Shown here piece after piece: positions 28,862 to 38,567 of a DNA stretch of 64,000 nt. Position 1 is the first letter of the stretch. Every line of letters starts with the position of its first letter. This DNA comes from Nosocomiicoccus massiliensis. GTDB taxonomy: Bacteria; Bacillota; Bacilli; Staphylococcales; Salinicoccaceae. The stretch lies in NCBI RefSeq assembly GCF_002871345.2, contig NZ_CP136964.1:1-64000 (forward strand). The letters run 5' to 3'. A program made the position numbers and the translations under genes. A model generated the notes under the pieces. The model was not told the origin of the DNA and ran no database searches. It was given only the letters and a program-made list of their open reading frames with translations.

Positions 28862-29410
28862 GTGAGAGTAATTACTGGTAAATATAAAAAAAGACGTATT
28901 GAGACGCTCGAACATAAAGACACGCGTCCGACGAGTGAAAAAGTAAGAGAAAGCATGTTTAGCGCAATCGGTGAAAGAGTCAGTGGGGATGTGCTCGATT
29001 TATTTGCAGGATCTGGTGCGCTTGGAATCGAGGCGTTATCTCGAGGCGGAGAACGCTGTATTTTTGTTGACGGTGCAAAAGACGCCATTCGTATCATTCA
29101 TAACAATACGAAAGGGTTAGACGAACCTGTTGAAATTTACCGAAATGATTTTAGACGAGCGTTAAAAGCACTAAGTAAACGAGATAGACAAATGGATTTA
29201 ATATTTTTAGATCCACCGTACAATAAAAAGTTGATCGATGAAGCACTTCATCTCATTAAAACGTACGATATATTGAAAAAAGACGGAATCATTATCGTTG
29301 AAGCGGGTGCGAATGAAACGATAGACTTAAATGGTTTTGTTGAATTAAAGCATAACGAAGTTGGAACGATTCAATATAAAGTGTTAACAACGGAGGAAAA
29401 TTATGACTAA
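28862..29410 (+). CDS. rsmD: 16S rRNA (guanine966-N2)-methyltransferase RsmD
   Basis: This 182-residue SAM-dependent methyltransferase modifies G966 of 16S rRNA. The SAM loop [17 protein letters not shown] and the catalytic DPPY motif (FLDPPYNKK) are present. The GTG at 28862 after an AGGTG site gives the canonical [11 protein letters not shown] start; a longer frame to 28793 would run into the divergent gene. It overlaps coaD by 8 bases, which is a conserved pairing. Confidence 0.93.
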   Translation: MRVITGKYKKRRIETLEHKDTRPTSEKVRESMFSAIGERVSGDVLDLFAGSGALGIEALSRGGERCIFVDGAKDAIRIIHNNTKGLDEPVEIYRNDFRRALKALSKRDRQMDLIFLDPPYNKKLIDEALHLIKTYDILKKDGIIIVEAGANETIDLNGFVELKHNEVGTIQYKVLTTEENYD

Positions 29411-29900
29411 GAAAAAAATCGCAGTATGCTCTGGATCATTTGACCCGATTACATATGGACACATCGACATTATTGAACGTGCGTCAAGAATCTTTGACGT
29501 CGTCTATGTGTGTGTATCACATAACCAAACAAAAAAAGGATTATTTACACCAGACGAACGTGTACACCTCATCGAAGAAACAATCTCTCATATTGACAAT
29601 ACGAAAGTTGATAAGCATGAAGGGTTGTTAATAGATTTTTGTAAAAAAGTCGATGCAGATGCAATCGTTCGTGGATTACGTGCAGTTTCAGATTTTGAAT
29701 ATGAAATGCAGATGGCATCGATGAATAGAAAGCTCGCTGAAAATATCGAGACGTTATTTATTATGACGAATAACAAATATTCGTTTATTTCGAGTTCAAT
29801 CGCAAAAGATGTGGCAAAACACCACGGTAAAATTAGTGATGTCGTGCCACCAGTAGTCGAAGAAGCTCTCGTAGAAAAGTTTAAGACTTTAGAATCATAA
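29403..29900 (+). CDS. coaD: Phosphopantetheine adenylyltransferase
   Basis: This 165-residue enzyme makes dephospho-CoA from 4'-phosphopantetheine and ATP. The nucleotidyltransferase motif TYGH (17-20) in [10 protein letters not shown] and the second motif YSFISSS are present, and the length is standard. It overlaps rsmD by 8 bases at its start. Its last 20 bases overlap the end of tmcAL on the other strand. Confidence 0.96.
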   Translation: MTKKKIAVCSGSFDPITYGHIDIIERASRIFDVVYVCVSHNQTKKGLFTPDERVHLIEETISHIDNTKVDKHEGLLIDFCKKVDADAIVRGLRAVSDFEYEMQMASMNRKLAENIETLFIMTNNKYSFISSSIAKDVAKHHGKISDVVPPVVEEALVEKFKTLES

Positions 29901-31011
29901 CAGGTTGATTAAAATCATTCACACGTCCTTGCGTTAACGTGTTATATATATGCGTCGCTTTTATCGTTTCGTAAAAGTCTGGCGCATCTTTTTTTGTTAA
30001 ATTTGTTATAAAGCGACGATCTTGGATTGTCGATAAGTATTGTTGACCAGTATGATTCATTGCAAGCACTCTTAACTTATTCACCTCATAGTTACGAAAA
30101 TCTTCTTCTGTAACGTTTAAAAGAACGTATAAGAGTAGACGTTGAAGACGTGTTCTCGTATAGCGTTTCGTTTTAATAGAATCGATAAACGATTCGTAAT
30201 TATTTGATAGACGAATATTCTTTTTAAGACGATGTTCGAGACCTTCAGTCATCATGTATATGTCTTTTAAATCGTTTAAAGAACTGCGCTCGATAATTAC
30301 TTTTAACGTATTAAACATGTGCTCATTTGTAATGACCTTATCTTCCATAATCACTTTTGCGAGAGTTTCTGGCATAAATTGAATCGCATGTTCGAGTTCT
30401 CCATTTAATAATGACTCGCGTATACTCGTCGCACTTGAAAACTGACTATGAGAGAGTGTTTTATCGTTATAGTTGTTACCCGTGCGTTTAACCGTGTGCA
30501 TAGAGACGTCAAAGTTTAAATCGTCGCGTGCTTTTAAATAACTCATGCCGAGCGTGTTGTTTGGAGATTGAAATGCATCTTCATTTGTTAAGTCGTACAT
30601 TGCACGTGGATACGAATATCCTTTTTGTAACATCGGTACGAGGTCTTCTTTCGTAATACGCTTTGCTTTTAAGTATGCACTATGGAGTTTCTCGATATCA
30701 TCGAGTTCACTTCCGAAGACGATATCGGTAGTTTGTAGCATCTTTGCAGCAAGAAGCCCCCCATATGCGAAGTCATCCGCATAACTGATCGCATATAGTG
30801 TCGGTAGTTCAATGACTAAATCAACGTGTTTAATTGCTTCTTGTGCACGGTTAAATTTATTCGTCACAGCGAGTTCTCCGCGCTGAGTAAAGTTACCAGA
30901 CATGATCGCAATCGTCACGTCCGGTTGAATTAATTGTTTGGAAGACTCGATGTGGTAAATATGACCGTTATGAAACGGGTTATACTCTGTAATTAAAGAC
31001 AAAACTTTCAT
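29881..31011 (-). CDS. tmcAL: tRNA(Met) cytidine acetate ligase TmcAL (YlbM)
   Basis: This 376-residue protein has a nucleotidyltransferase-like N-terminus with a HNGH motif (14-17) in [12 protein letters not shown]. It matches YlbM, described in Bacillus as the acetate-dependent ligase that makes N4-acetylcytidine at the wobble position of tRNA-Met. The GNFTQRGE and RTGNNYND segments are typical. Its 3' end overlaps coaD by 20 bases in opposite orientation, with no terminator in between. Confidence 0.9.
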   Translation of the reverse strand: MKVLSLITEYNPFHNGHIYHIESSKQLIQPDVTIAIMSGNFTQRGELAVTNKFNRAQEAIKHVDLVIELPTLYAISYADDFAYGGLLAAKMLQTTDIVFGSELDDIEKLHSAYLKAKRITKEDLVPMLQKGYSYPRAMYDLTNEDAFQSPNNTLGMSYLKARDDLNFDVSMHTVKRTGNNYNDKTLSHSQFSSATSIRESLLNGELEHAIQFMPETLAKVIMEDKVITNEHMFNTLKVIIERSSLNDLKDIYMMTEGLEHRLKKNIRLSNNYESFIDSIKTKRYTRTRLQRLLLYVLLNVTEEDFRNYEVNKLRVLAMNHTGQQYLSTIQDRRFITNLTKKDAPDFYETIKATHIYNTLTQGRVNDFNQPVMILKS

Positions 31012-31100
31012 ATCGCAACACTCCGTTTATTATTCGATATCATTATATCAAAATAGATAATAAATCTTAATTTTATTCGGTGATATGTTAAGAAAATAAC

Positions 31101-31129
31101 TTGACACTTTCACTGAAAATCGGTAGAAT
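31101..31129 (+). promoter_or_regulatory. Strong sigma-A promoter of the yceD-rpmF operon
   Basis: A perfect TTGACA (31101-31106) is 17 bases from TAGAAT (31124-31129), about 30 bases before the gene. Confidence 0.8.
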
Positions 31130-31159
31130 GTTTGTTGTGCTTATAAGAGGTGGGTAAAT

Positions 31160-31681
31160 ATGAAGTGGTCATTATCGGAACTCAGAAAGTTTCAAAATAC
31201 CGCATTTACTTTTGAAGAACACTTATCACTTGAAGATGTTTCGAATCGTCAAGACGTTCTAGATGTAAGTGACATTTTCACAGAAGGCTCAATCAAAAAC
31301 AGTGGTCATGAATTTTATGTCGACATAACAATTCAAGCACGTGTTAAAATGGTTGATAGTCGTTCTGGAGAGGATGTTTTTTACGATTTAAGCGTAAATT
31401 CGTTTGAAACGTATGATGAGACGCTTGAAGCGGATGAAAAGCTAGAAGATCCGTCATTACATCCGGTGCTACATGAACTCGACTTAGAACCAGTCATTCG
31501 TGAGTTAATAAATGTTAGCATTCCTGAAGTGTATTCTGAAAGTAATGAATTACCGGACTCATCAAACACTGATAATTGGAACGTCTACGGTAGTATCGAA
31601 GCGTACGAAAAAGATAAGCCTGTAGACCCAAGATTAAAAAAATTAGAAACGCTGTTTAAAACAGACGAAACGGAGGATTAA
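31160..31681 (+). CDS. yceD: YceD/DUF177 family protein (YlbN)
   Basis: This 173-residue acidic protein matches DUF177 (YceD/YlbN), which almost always precedes rpmF. It has been linked to 23S rRNA accumulation in plants and bacteria; its exact role is not settled. It carries an acidic C-terminal half with the [12 protein letters not shown] region. It begins with an ATG after an AGAGGTGGG site and lies 2 bases upstream of rpmF, so co-transcription is clear. Confidence 0.88.
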   Translation: MKWSLSELRKFQNTAFTFEEHLSLEDVSNRQDVLDVSDIFTEGSIKNSGHEFYVDITIQARVKMVDSRSGEDVFYDLSVNSFETYDETLEADEKLEDPSLHPVLHELDLEPVIRELINVSIPEVYSESNELPDSSNTDNWNVYGSIEAYEKDKPVDPRLKKLETLFKTDETED

Positions 31682-31683
31682 CA

Positions 31684-31857
31684 ATGGCAGTACCTAAAAG
31701 AAGAACTTCGAAAACTCGTAAAAATAAACGTCGTACACACATTAAGTTAAGTGCACCAGGAATGGTTGAGTGCCCTGAGTGTGGAGAAATGAAATTAAGA
31801 CACCGCGTTTGCCCGAACTGTGGGTCATATAACGGTGCAGAAGTTGTAAACAACTAA
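31684..31857 (+). CDS. rpmF: 50S ribosomal protein L32
   Basis: This 57-residue protein starts [17 protein letters not shown], the canonical L32 N-terminus. It keeps the zinc-ribbon cysteines C30, C33, C43 and C46 (CPEC and CPNC), so it is the zinc-binding form. A GGAGG site lies in the end of yceD. It is followed by a strong terminator. Confidence 0.96.
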   Translation: MAVPKRRTSKTRKNKRRTHIKLSAPGMVECPECGEMKLRHRVCPNCGSYNGAEVVNN

Positions 31858-31887
31858 CATGGACATAGAAATGTCCATGTTTTTTTA
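31857..31887 (+). terminator. Terminator of yceD-rpmF
   Basis: ACATGGACAT (31857-31866) pairs with ATGTCCATGT (31871-31880) around AGAA and is followed by T residues. Confidence 0.88.
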
Positions 31888-31903
31888 TTTATAAACTATT
31901 TAT

Positions 31904-31932
31904 TTGTGTCATACGGATAAATTCCATATAAT
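31904..31932 (+). promoter_or_regulatory. Candidate promoter of bshC
   Basis: TTGTGT (31904-31909) and a perfect TATAAT (31927-31932) are 17 bases apart, placing the start about 30 bases before bshC. Confidence 0.5.
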
Positions 31933-31967
31933 TTTATTTAACTATGACGATTGTTAGGAGACACATT

Positions 31968-33545
31968 ATGAGGTATCTGTTTAATGATGAATTTAATGAT
32001 GACATTCACTGTATAAGCGAAGAGGATTATAAGTTCTTTCATCATAATAAGTTTGATGATGAATCGCTTCATCGATTAATTAAAAGAGCACCACATGAAC
32101 ATACAGAAAGACTCGCGTCTATAATCGAAAAAGATATGCTCGAAATTGTTGGTGATCTTACAGAAAGTCAAAGAAATAATATTAAAAAATTAAAAAATGG
32201 CCATAAAGTCGTCATCGGCGGACAACAAGCAGGTCTGTTTGGCAGTCCAGCATATATTTTGCATAAAGTGATTTCGATTTTAGTCGTCGTAAAAGATATT
32301 AAGGAAAAAGTGAATTACGACGCGGTACCTGTATTTTGGGTCGCGTCTGAAGATCACGATTACAATGAAATTAACCATACTCACGTTTACGATAGTTTGC
32401 ATAAACGTATTAAAAAAGTGTCATATAAACCAAATCTCGATATACAAATGAGTATCGGCTTTTATGAATACGATAAAAAAGAAATGTTAAACGTTCTCGA
32501 TGAAGTATTTAATTATACAGAGGACTCAAAGCAAAATATCGAAATTAAAAATACAATCGAACGAGAAATTAATGCGCACACATACTGGTCAGAGCTCTTT
32601 ACAGCACTAACAAATAAAGTGTTCAGTGAGCATGGCTTACTCATATTTAATGCGCACAGCAAAGACGTTAGACAGTTAGAAAAAGAGATTTTTCAACGAA
32701 TAATCGAAAAATCAGAGGAAATTGACGCAGCGTTTAGATCTGGTCAACAGTCATTTAATCAACACTTCGATATCAGCCCTACGATTCAAACGGACACGAA
32801 TGTTCATTTATTTATTCATTCTGAATCGAACAGAGAGCTACTTCATCGTGACGGTGACGTCTTTAAAACTGAAGACAAAACATATACGAAAGAAGAGTTG
32901 TTAAACTATTTAAATGAATCACCAGAAACATTTAGTAACAACGTCGTCACGCGTCCGTTAATGCAAGAGTTGCTATTTAATACAATTGTCTTTTTAGGTG
33001 GAGGCGCAGAAGTAAAATATTGGGGAGAACTTCACGAAGTATTTAAAGTAATGGATAGAGAAATGCCGATCGTCTTAAAACGTATGTCTTTCCTCCACGT
33101 TCCACCACAATTAGAAAAACGATTAAACGAATACGATTTATCGTTAACACCGAATTTAGTTGAACATATTGAAAAAGAAAAAGATAAACTTATAGATAAA
33201 TCGACGAATGAAAAGTTGTTACAACGTATTCAAACTCTAAAAGACGTGATTGAACAACACTATGACTCTCTTGGAGAAGTAACTGAAACTAAACATGAAG
33301 AGACACTCATCGATATTAACGAATCTCGTATGTTAAAAGAAGTCGATTATTTACAACGAAAATATCAATACGATGTCAAACGACAAGTGAGAAATAAACT
33401 CAATCAATTAGATGAACTTCTAATGTTATTACTTCCGAAAAATGCACTGCAAGAGCGTACGTTCCACCCAACAGTATTTTCAAATGCGTTCATTGATTTT
33501 ACACCATTAACTTATACGGATCAGTTAATCATTATTATAGACTAA
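31968..33545 (+). CDS. bshC: Bacillithiol biosynthesis cysteine-adding enzyme BshC
   Basis: This 525-residue enzyme joins cysteine to glucosaminyl malate, the last step of bacillithiol synthesis. The VVIGGQQAGLFGSPAYILHK segment and the later FWVASEDHDYNEINH region are characteristic. The start at 31968 follows an AGGAG site, so I prefer it to the ATG at 31944. The gene lies just before mraZ, as in Bacillus and Staphylococcus. It indicates that this organism makes bacillithiol. Confidence 0.93.
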   Translation: MRYLFNDEFNDDIHCISEEDYKFFHHNKFDDESLHRLIKRAPHEHTERLASIIEKDMLEIVGDLTESQRNNIKKLKNGHKVVIGGQQAGLFGSPAYILHKVISILVVVKDIKEKVNYDAVPVFWVASEDHDYNEINHTHVYDSLHKRIKKVSYKPNLDIQMSIGFYEYDKKEMLNVLDEVFNYTEDSKQNIEIKNTIEREINAHTYWSELFTALTNKVFSEHGLLIFNAHSKDVRQLEKEIFQRIIEKSEEIDAAFRSGQQSFNQHFDISPTIQTDTNVHLFIHSESNRELLHRDGDVFKTEDKTYTKEELLNYLNESPETFSNNVVTRPLMQELLFNTIVFLGGGAEVKYWGELHEVFKVMDREMPIVLKRMSFLHVPPQLEKRLNEYDLSLTPNLVEHIEKEKDKLIDKSTNEKLLQRIQTLKDVIEQHYDSLGEVTETKHEETLIDINESRMLKEVDYLQRKYQYDVKRQVRNKLNQLDELLMLLLPKNALQERTFHPTVFSNAFIDFTPLTYTDQLIIIID

Positions 33546-33553
33546 CCCTTAAA

Positions 33554-33586
33554 AACGGCTCAAAAAGTTGAGCCGTTCTTTTTTTG
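33554..33586 (+). terminator. Terminator between bshC and mraZ
   Basis: AACGGCTCAA (33554-33563) pairs with TTGAGCCGTT (33568-33577), followed by C and seven T residues. Confidence 0.87.
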
Positions 33587-33601
33587 CAATTTTTTTAAGA
33601 A

Positions 33602-33631
33602 GAAAGTGGTGGAAAGTGGTAGAATATGGTA
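33602..33631 (+). promoter_or_regulatory. MraZ-box-like tandem repeats upstream of mraZ
   Basis: Three 10-base units, GAAAGTGGTG, GAAAGTGGTA and GAATATGGTA, lie head to tail at 33602-33631. This spacing and the AAAGTGG core resemble the MraZ operator described in other bacteria, so the operon is probably autoregulated by its first product. A TAGAAT inside the array (33620-33625) could be a -10 element. Confidence 0.65.
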
Positions 33632-33667
33632 AATTATTAATATAGTAGGTGGGAGGAGGTAGTTTGG

Positions 33668-34099
33668 GTGTTTATTGGCGAGTATCATCATAATTTAGAC
33701 GCTAAAGGACGCATGATCGTCCCGAGTAAATTTCGAGATGAATTACAAGCGCAATTTGTCATTACTCGCGGATTAGATAAATGCTTATTTTGTTATACAG
33801 TCGACGATTTTAAAGCGATTGAACAAAAGACAAAACAACTACCACTCACAAAACGTGATGCAAGACGTTTTACACGACTATTCTTTTCTGGCGCAGCGAT
33901 TGTTGACGTCGATAAGCAAGGACGTGTAAACATCCCACAACATTTAAGAGACTACGCAGATTTAAGTAAATCGTGCACAGTCATCGGTGTTTCAGATCGT
34001 GTGGAGATTTGGGATACAGACAGCTGGAACGATTTTTACAGTGATTCAGCAGATAACTTTGAAATGATTGCAGAAGATTTGATTGATTTTGATTTATAA
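33668..34099 (+). CDS. mraZ: Division/cell wall cluster transcriptional regulator MraZ
   Basis: This 143-residue DNA-binding protein contains two AbrB-like MraZ domains; the [10 protein letters not shown] and [10 protein letters not shown] motifs mark each half. It opens the dcw cluster and usually represses it through repeats upstream of its own gene, which are present here. The GTG start at 33668 follows a GGAGGAGGT site. It is followed 12 bases later by rsmH. Confidence 0.94.
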   Translation: MFIGEYHHNLDAKGRMIVPSKFRDELQAQFVITRGLDKCLFCYTVDDFKAIEQKTKQLPLTKRDARRFTRLFFSGAAIVDVDKQGRVNIPQHLRDYADLSKSCTVIGVSDRVEIWDTDSWNDFYSDSADNFEMIAEDLIDFDL

Positions 34100-34111
34100 G
34101 AGGGTGACAAA

Positions 34112-35038
34112 ATGTTTAAACATGACACAGTATTACTAAAAGAGACAATTGATGGTTTAAACATTAAACCTGAAGGCATCTATGTAGACGCTACACTTGG
34201 TGGTGGCGGACATACATCTTATTTACTAGATCAATTGACGACAGGTCGAGTGATTTCATTTGACCAAGACATTCTTGCAATTAATCACGCAAAAGAAAAA
34301 TTTGATGACGACCGATTAACGCTCGTTCATAGAAATTTTAAATATTTAAAAGAAGAATTAAATAAACTCGGCATCGAAAAAATCGATGGCATTTTATATG
34401 ATTTAGGCGTATCGAGTCCTCAGCTTGATTTAGTAGAACGTGGCTTTTCACATTCGAAAACAGCGCGACTCGACATGAGAATGGATCAAACACAAAGTCT
34501 AGATGCTTATGAAATTGTAAATACATATAGCTATGACGATCTCGTACGCATTTTCTTTAGATATGGTGAAGAGAAATTCTCAAAACAAATCGCACGTGAA
34601 ATCGAAAAACGACGTGCGGAAAAGCCAATTGAAACGACGACAGAGTTAAGCGACTTAATTAAGTCGAAAATTCCTGAAAAGTTTAAACGCATGAAAGGCC
34701 ACCCAGCACGCCGAGTCTTTCAAGCATTACGTATCGCAGTAAATAACGAACTTGAAGTATTTGAAAATAGCTTACAAGATGCGATCGAATTGTTAGATAA
34801 AGGTGGTAGAGTTTCGGTCATTACGTTCCACTCACTCGAAGATAGAATTTGTAAACAAATTTATTTAGAGTATGAACGCGGACCCGAACTACCTAAAAAC
34901 ATGCCGATTATCCCTGAAGGATACGAGCCAATTTTAAAAAGAGTCAATAAAAAGCCGATACTAGCGAGTGACGAAGAACTTGAGAATAATAGTCGTGCAC
35001 GTAGCGCTAGACTTAGAATCGCAGAAAAGTTAAAGTGA
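34112..35038 (+). CDS. rsmH: 16S rRNA (cytosine1402-N4)-methyltransferase RsmH
   Basis: This 308-residue SAM-dependent enzyme (MraW) methylates C1402 in the ribosomal P site. The [17 protein letters not shown] motif and the [14 protein letters not shown] and [10 protein letters not shown] segments are family hallmarks. A GAGGGTG site precedes the ATG. It is the second gene of the dcw cluster. Confidence 0.96.
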   Translation: MFKHDTVLLKETIDGLNIKPEGIYVDATLGGGGHTSYLLDQLTTGRVISFDQDILAINHAKEKFDDDRLTLVHRNFKYLKEELNKLGIEKIDGILYDLGVSSPQLDLVERGFSHSKTARLDMRMDQTQSLDAYEIVNTYSYDDLVRIFFRYGEEKFSKQIAREIEKRRAEKPIETTTELSDLIKSKIPEKFKRMKGHPARRVFQALRIAVNNELEVFENSLQDAIELLDKGGRVSVITFHSLEDRICKQIYLEYERGPELPKNMPIIPEGYEPILKRVNKKPILASDEELENNSRARSARLRIAEKLK

Positions 35039-35053
35039 TAGGGAAGTGAAACC

Positions 35054-35428
35054 ATGGAAGCAGCACGCGTAAGACAAACAGTTCAAAAAGAACACACACA
35101 ACAAAATCATGTACATAACGTAGCGCCAAAGAAAAAACGCTACCTTGTAAGTCTGAAGTTAAATGAGCTTCTGTTATATGTCGCTTTAATGATTGTTTTA
35201 TCGGCAGCAGTAGTATTTGTACTCAACACAAAATTAGAAGCGCATGAATATGAGAGAGAAATATCTCAAATCAACTACGAAATTAACGCTACAGAAAAAG
35301 AGATAGACGAACTAACAACAGAAGTTACACATTTATCTTCATACGAACGCATTTATCAAAAAGCAAATGAACTTGGGCTAAAACCAAACAATGATAATGT
35401 AAAGGTTGTTAGGAAGTATGAAAAGTAA
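35054..35428 (+). CDS. ftsL: Cell division protein FtsL
   Basis: This 124-residue bitopic protein has a basic cytosolic N-terminus, one membrane helix (LLLYVALMIVLSAAVVFVL, about 37-55) and an extracytoplasmic leucine-zipper-like coiled coil (about 58-100) ending in a YERIYQKANELGL motif. It forms a complex with DivIB and DivIC at the septum. The sequence itself is weakly conserved, so the call leans on position between rsmH and pbp1. It overlaps pbp1 by 11 bases. Confidence 0.88.
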   Translation: MEAARVRQTVQKEHTQQNHVHNVAPKKKRYLVSLKLNELLLYVALMIVLSAAVVFVLNTKLEAHEYEREISQINYEINATEKEIDELTTEVTHLSSYERIYQKANELGLKPNNDNVKVVRKYEK

Positions 35429-37595
35429 TTTTAAGTCTAATATCTTTAAGTCGTTAAAACAGCGACGTAAAAATCAATTTACTTTTTCAATACCGATTAT
35501 TACACTCCTTATTTATATTAGTTTAGGAGTGTTTTTTGCTTTACTCGTTTTTAATATCATTACGATTATGTTGTTTAAAAATGTGGATGACGTCAATTTA
35601 AAAGATCAAGCGCGCAGTAAATATGAACGTCACACCGTTAACCGTGCTGAACGTGGTAAAATTACTGACCGCGATGGGAATGTTTTAGCAAGAGATACGG
35701 AAGCTTATAATATCGCGGTCATCGTCGGACAAGATTTTGATAATCATATCGAAGATAAAAACGAAGTAGCAAAAGTCTTATCTGAAATTATGAATATGGA
35801 AGAAAAAGAAATTTTAAAGGTAATCGATGATGGTATTAAAAATAATAGATATCAAGTTGAATTCGGTAGTAAAGGAAGAAATATCGATTATAAAGCAAAA
35901 AGATTAGTAGAAGAGAAAGAATTAAAAGGAATCATTTTTACTCCTGTTGTCAAACGCTCGTATCCTAACGGAGTGTTTGCTTCACATTTAATTGGAATGG
36001 CTGAGTTAAATGAAGACGGGGATATGAATGGTGCTGTAGGTATTGAAAAAGAATACAATAAAGAATTAACCGGAAAAGACGGCTTTAAAGATTATAACGT
36101 CGATAGTTGGAACTATATCGTTCCTGGAACGATGGAAAGTGAAGAAGCGGTCGATGGGTTAGACGTTGAACTTACGATTGATTCTAACATCCAACTTTAC
36201 TTAGAAGACTCATTAGATGATATGCAAGAACACTTCGAACCTGAAGAGTTATTTGCTTTTGTTGCAGATGCAAAAACAGGCGAAATCCTAGGCGCAGGTC
36301 AACGTCCGTCATTTAACCCAGATACTCGAGAAGGGTTTGGGACGAGCTGGTTAAATATGCTTTATGAATATCAATTCGAGCCAGGAAGTACGTTTAAAGT
36401 ATTTACATTAGCGGCAGCAATTGAAGAAGGTAAGTATGATCCAAATCAGTACTACACGACAGGTAATAGACAAGTGATGGATGCGACGATTTACGACTGG
36501 GAAAAGTCAGGTTGGGGTACAATTACTTATAACGAAGGGTTACAATATTCTTCGAACACTCTAATGATGGATTTACTCGATTCAGTCGGACCTAAAAAGA
36601 TGCTCGAATATTATCAGTCATTTGGATTTGGGACACCTACGAAATCAGAATTTAATACAGAAGCAAGTGGTCAAATCGTGTGGGACAATGAACTTCAACA
36701 AAAGACGAGTTCGTTTGGGCAAACGATTAGTGTCACGCCAATTCAAATGATTCAAGGATTTACTGCGTTACTGAACGACGGGATGATGAAAAAACCATAC
36801 GTCGTTCAGTCAGTTGTCGACCCAGAAACGAACGAAGAAGTATATCGAGGTCAAGAACGTAATCTCGGACAAGTCATTAGTAAAGAAACAGCCGAGAAAA
36901 CGATGGAAGAGATGAGCACACTCGTCGCAGGTTCGTTAGATATAAACAGTATGTACGCACTCGATGACTATCAAGTCACAGGTAAAACTGGTACAGCACA
37001 AATATATGACGAAAAAACGGGCGGATATTTAACAGGAGAATATGAGTTTATAACGTCATTTATCGGATATGCACCAGTTGAGGATCCACGAATTATCGTC
37101 TATTACGGTATTAAACGTGCATCAAAAAATAAAAGTGAGACGTGGGACTTCGGTGTGTCGAGAGGATTTAATCCGTTAATGGAACGCTCACTGAAATATT
37201 TAGACGTTAAAGACGTTCAAAACAGTCAAGAAATTAAAACGATTAAAATGGAAGACATTACAGGTCAAAACATTGAAGACGTCGACGTATTACAAAATGA
37301 TTTATTAAAACAAGTGTATGTCGGTGAAGGAACGAAAGTTGAAGACTATTATCCAAAACATGATGAAATGTTACCGTCTGAAGTGCTCGTCATCGTCACA
37401 GACGGTGAACGTACGATGCCGGACTTACGTGGATTTTCTAAGCGTGACGCATTACTCATCATGGACTATCTCGGACTTAAATCGAACTTTAAAGGTGAAG
37501 GTTACGTCACAGCACAAACGATTAAACCAGGTGAGCCACTTGGAGATAAACAAAAAGTCAACTTTACGTTACAAATGAAAGACCCAAACAATTAG
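35418..37595 (+). CDS. pbp1: Penicillin-binding protein 1, septal transpeptidase
   Basis: This 725-residue class b PBP has one membrane anchor (about 23-47) and a PBP dimerisation domain. The transpeptidase domain carries STFK (324-327), SSN (378-380) and KTG (523-525), and two PASTA domains lie after about residue 600. It is the FtsI-type partner of FtsW. I chose the ATG at 35418, although its Shine-Dalgarno is close; a TTG at 35406 is an alternative. The gene begins within the end of ftsL. Confidence 0.94.
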   Translation: MKSNFKSNIFKSLKQRRKNQFTFSIPIITLLIYISLGVFFALLVFNIITIMLFKNVDDVNLKDQARSKYERHTVNRAERGKITDRDGNVLARDTEAYNIAVIVGQDFDNHIEDKNEVAKVLSEIMNMEEKEILKVIDDGIKNNRYQVEFGSKGRNIDYKAKRLVEEKELKGIIFTPVVKRSYPNGVFASHLIGMAELNEDGDMNGAVGIEKEYNKELTGKDGFKDYNVDSWNYIVPGTMESEEAVDGLDVELTIDSNIQLYLEDSLDDMQEHFEPEELFAFVADAKTGEILGAGQRPSFNPDTREGFGTSWLNMLYEYQFEPGSTFKVFTLAAAIEEGKYDPNQYYTTGNRQVMDATIYDWEKSGWGTITYNEGLQYSSNTLMMDLLDSVGPKKMLEYYQSFGFGTPTKSEFNTEASGQIVWDNELQQKTSSFGQTISVTPIQMIQGFTALLNDGMMKKPYVVQSVVDPETNEEVYRGQERNLGQVISKETAEKTMEEMSTLVAGSLDINSMYALDDYQVTGKTGTAQIYDEKTGGYLTGEYEFITSFIGYAPVEDPRIIVYYGIKRASKNKSETWDFGVSRGFNPLMERSLKYLDVKDVQNSQEIKTIKMEDITGQNIEDVDVLQNDLLKQVYVGEGTKVEDYYPKHDEMLPSEVLVIVTDGERTMPDLRGFSKRDALLIMDYLGLKSNFKGEGYVTAQTIKPGEPLGDKQKVNFTLQMKDPNN

Positions 37596-37604
37596 GAGGT
37601 AACG

Positions 37605-38564
37605 ATGAGTATAATATTATTAATCATTTCATTTATATTGTCTGCAACGTTAATGAAAATGATGATACCAAAGTTAAAACAATTAAAATTTGGACAAGCA
37701 ATTCGTGAGGAAGGTCCGGAAAGTCATTTAGCGAAAACAGGCACACCGACAATGGGTGGTATTTCATTTATTTCTGTAACGGTCGTGTTATCGATAATAT
37801 GTATGTTCTTCGTTGAAGACGTTTCGAAATTACTCATCCTCGTCATCGTAACGCTAGGATTTGGATTAATTGGTTTTATTGACGATTACATCATCGTTGT
37901 AAAAAAAGATAATAGAGGATTAACATCTAAGCAAAAAGCGCTGGCACAAGTAGTCGTGTCAATTATCGTCTTTTTCATTATGATGAAATTCGTACCTTCT
38001 ATTGAGCTTGGTGTTTCGATACCAATGACAGATATTACAATTCCACTCGGTGTGTTTTTCATCGTTTGGATCGTATTCTGGCTCGTTGGTTTTAGTAACG
38101 CTGTAAACTTAACGGACGGTTTAGACGGGTTATCAACAAGTACGACGATTATTGCGAACGGTGCATTTTTAGCCATTGCGTGGTTACATTCAGAAAAAGA
38201 AATTATTTTATTTTTATCGATACTAATTGGTGCACAACTCGGATTTTTACTATTTAACAAATATCCAGCGAAGGTATTTATGGGAGACACTGGATCTTTA
38301 GCACTCGGTGGGATTGTCGGTATCGTATCGATTATATTAAACAACAGTTTATTACTGCTTATAGTCGGTATCATATTCGTCATCGAAACATCATCCGTCA
38401 TTATACAAGTCGTATCATTTAAAACGACAGGTAAACGTGTATTTAAAATGACGCCGATTCACCACCACTTTGAATTGTCTGGATGGAATGAACGTAAAAT
38501 TGTATTCGTATTTTCATTCGTTGGTTTAATTTTTGGTCTAATTGGTATTTTAATCGGAGGCTAA
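37605..38564 (+). CDS. mraY: Phospho-N-acetylmuramoyl-pentapeptide transferase
   Basis: This 319-residue, ten-helix membrane enzyme makes lipid I from UDP-MurNAc-pentapeptide and undecaprenyl phosphate. It shows TPTMGGISF, FIDDYIIVVKK with the catalytic aspartates, NLTDGLDGL, and FMGDTGSLALGG with HHHFE near the end. A GGAGG site precedes the ATG. It lies between pbp1 and murD, as expected for the dcw cluster. Confidence 0.96.
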   Translation: MSIILLIISFILSATLMKMMIPKLKQLKFGQAIREEGPESHLAKTGTPTMGGISFISVTVVLSIICMFFVEDVSKLLILVIVTLGFGLIGFIDDYIIVVKKDNRGLTSKQKALAQVVVSIIVFFIMMKFVPSIELGVSIPMTDITIPLGVFFIVWIVFWLVGFSNAVNLTDGLDGLSTSTTIIANGAFLAIAWLHSEKEIILFLSILIGAQLGFLLFNKYPAKVFMGDTGSLALGGIVGIVSIILNNSLLLLIVGIIFVIETSSVIIQVVSFKTTGKRVFKMTPIHHHFELSGWNERKIVFVFSFVGLIFGLIGILIGG

Positions 38565-38567
38565 ATT

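Noticed and set aside
37886..38401. 171-codon open frame antisense to mraY
   Set aside because: The sense strand encodes a complete MraY with all motifs; the antisense product has no family features.
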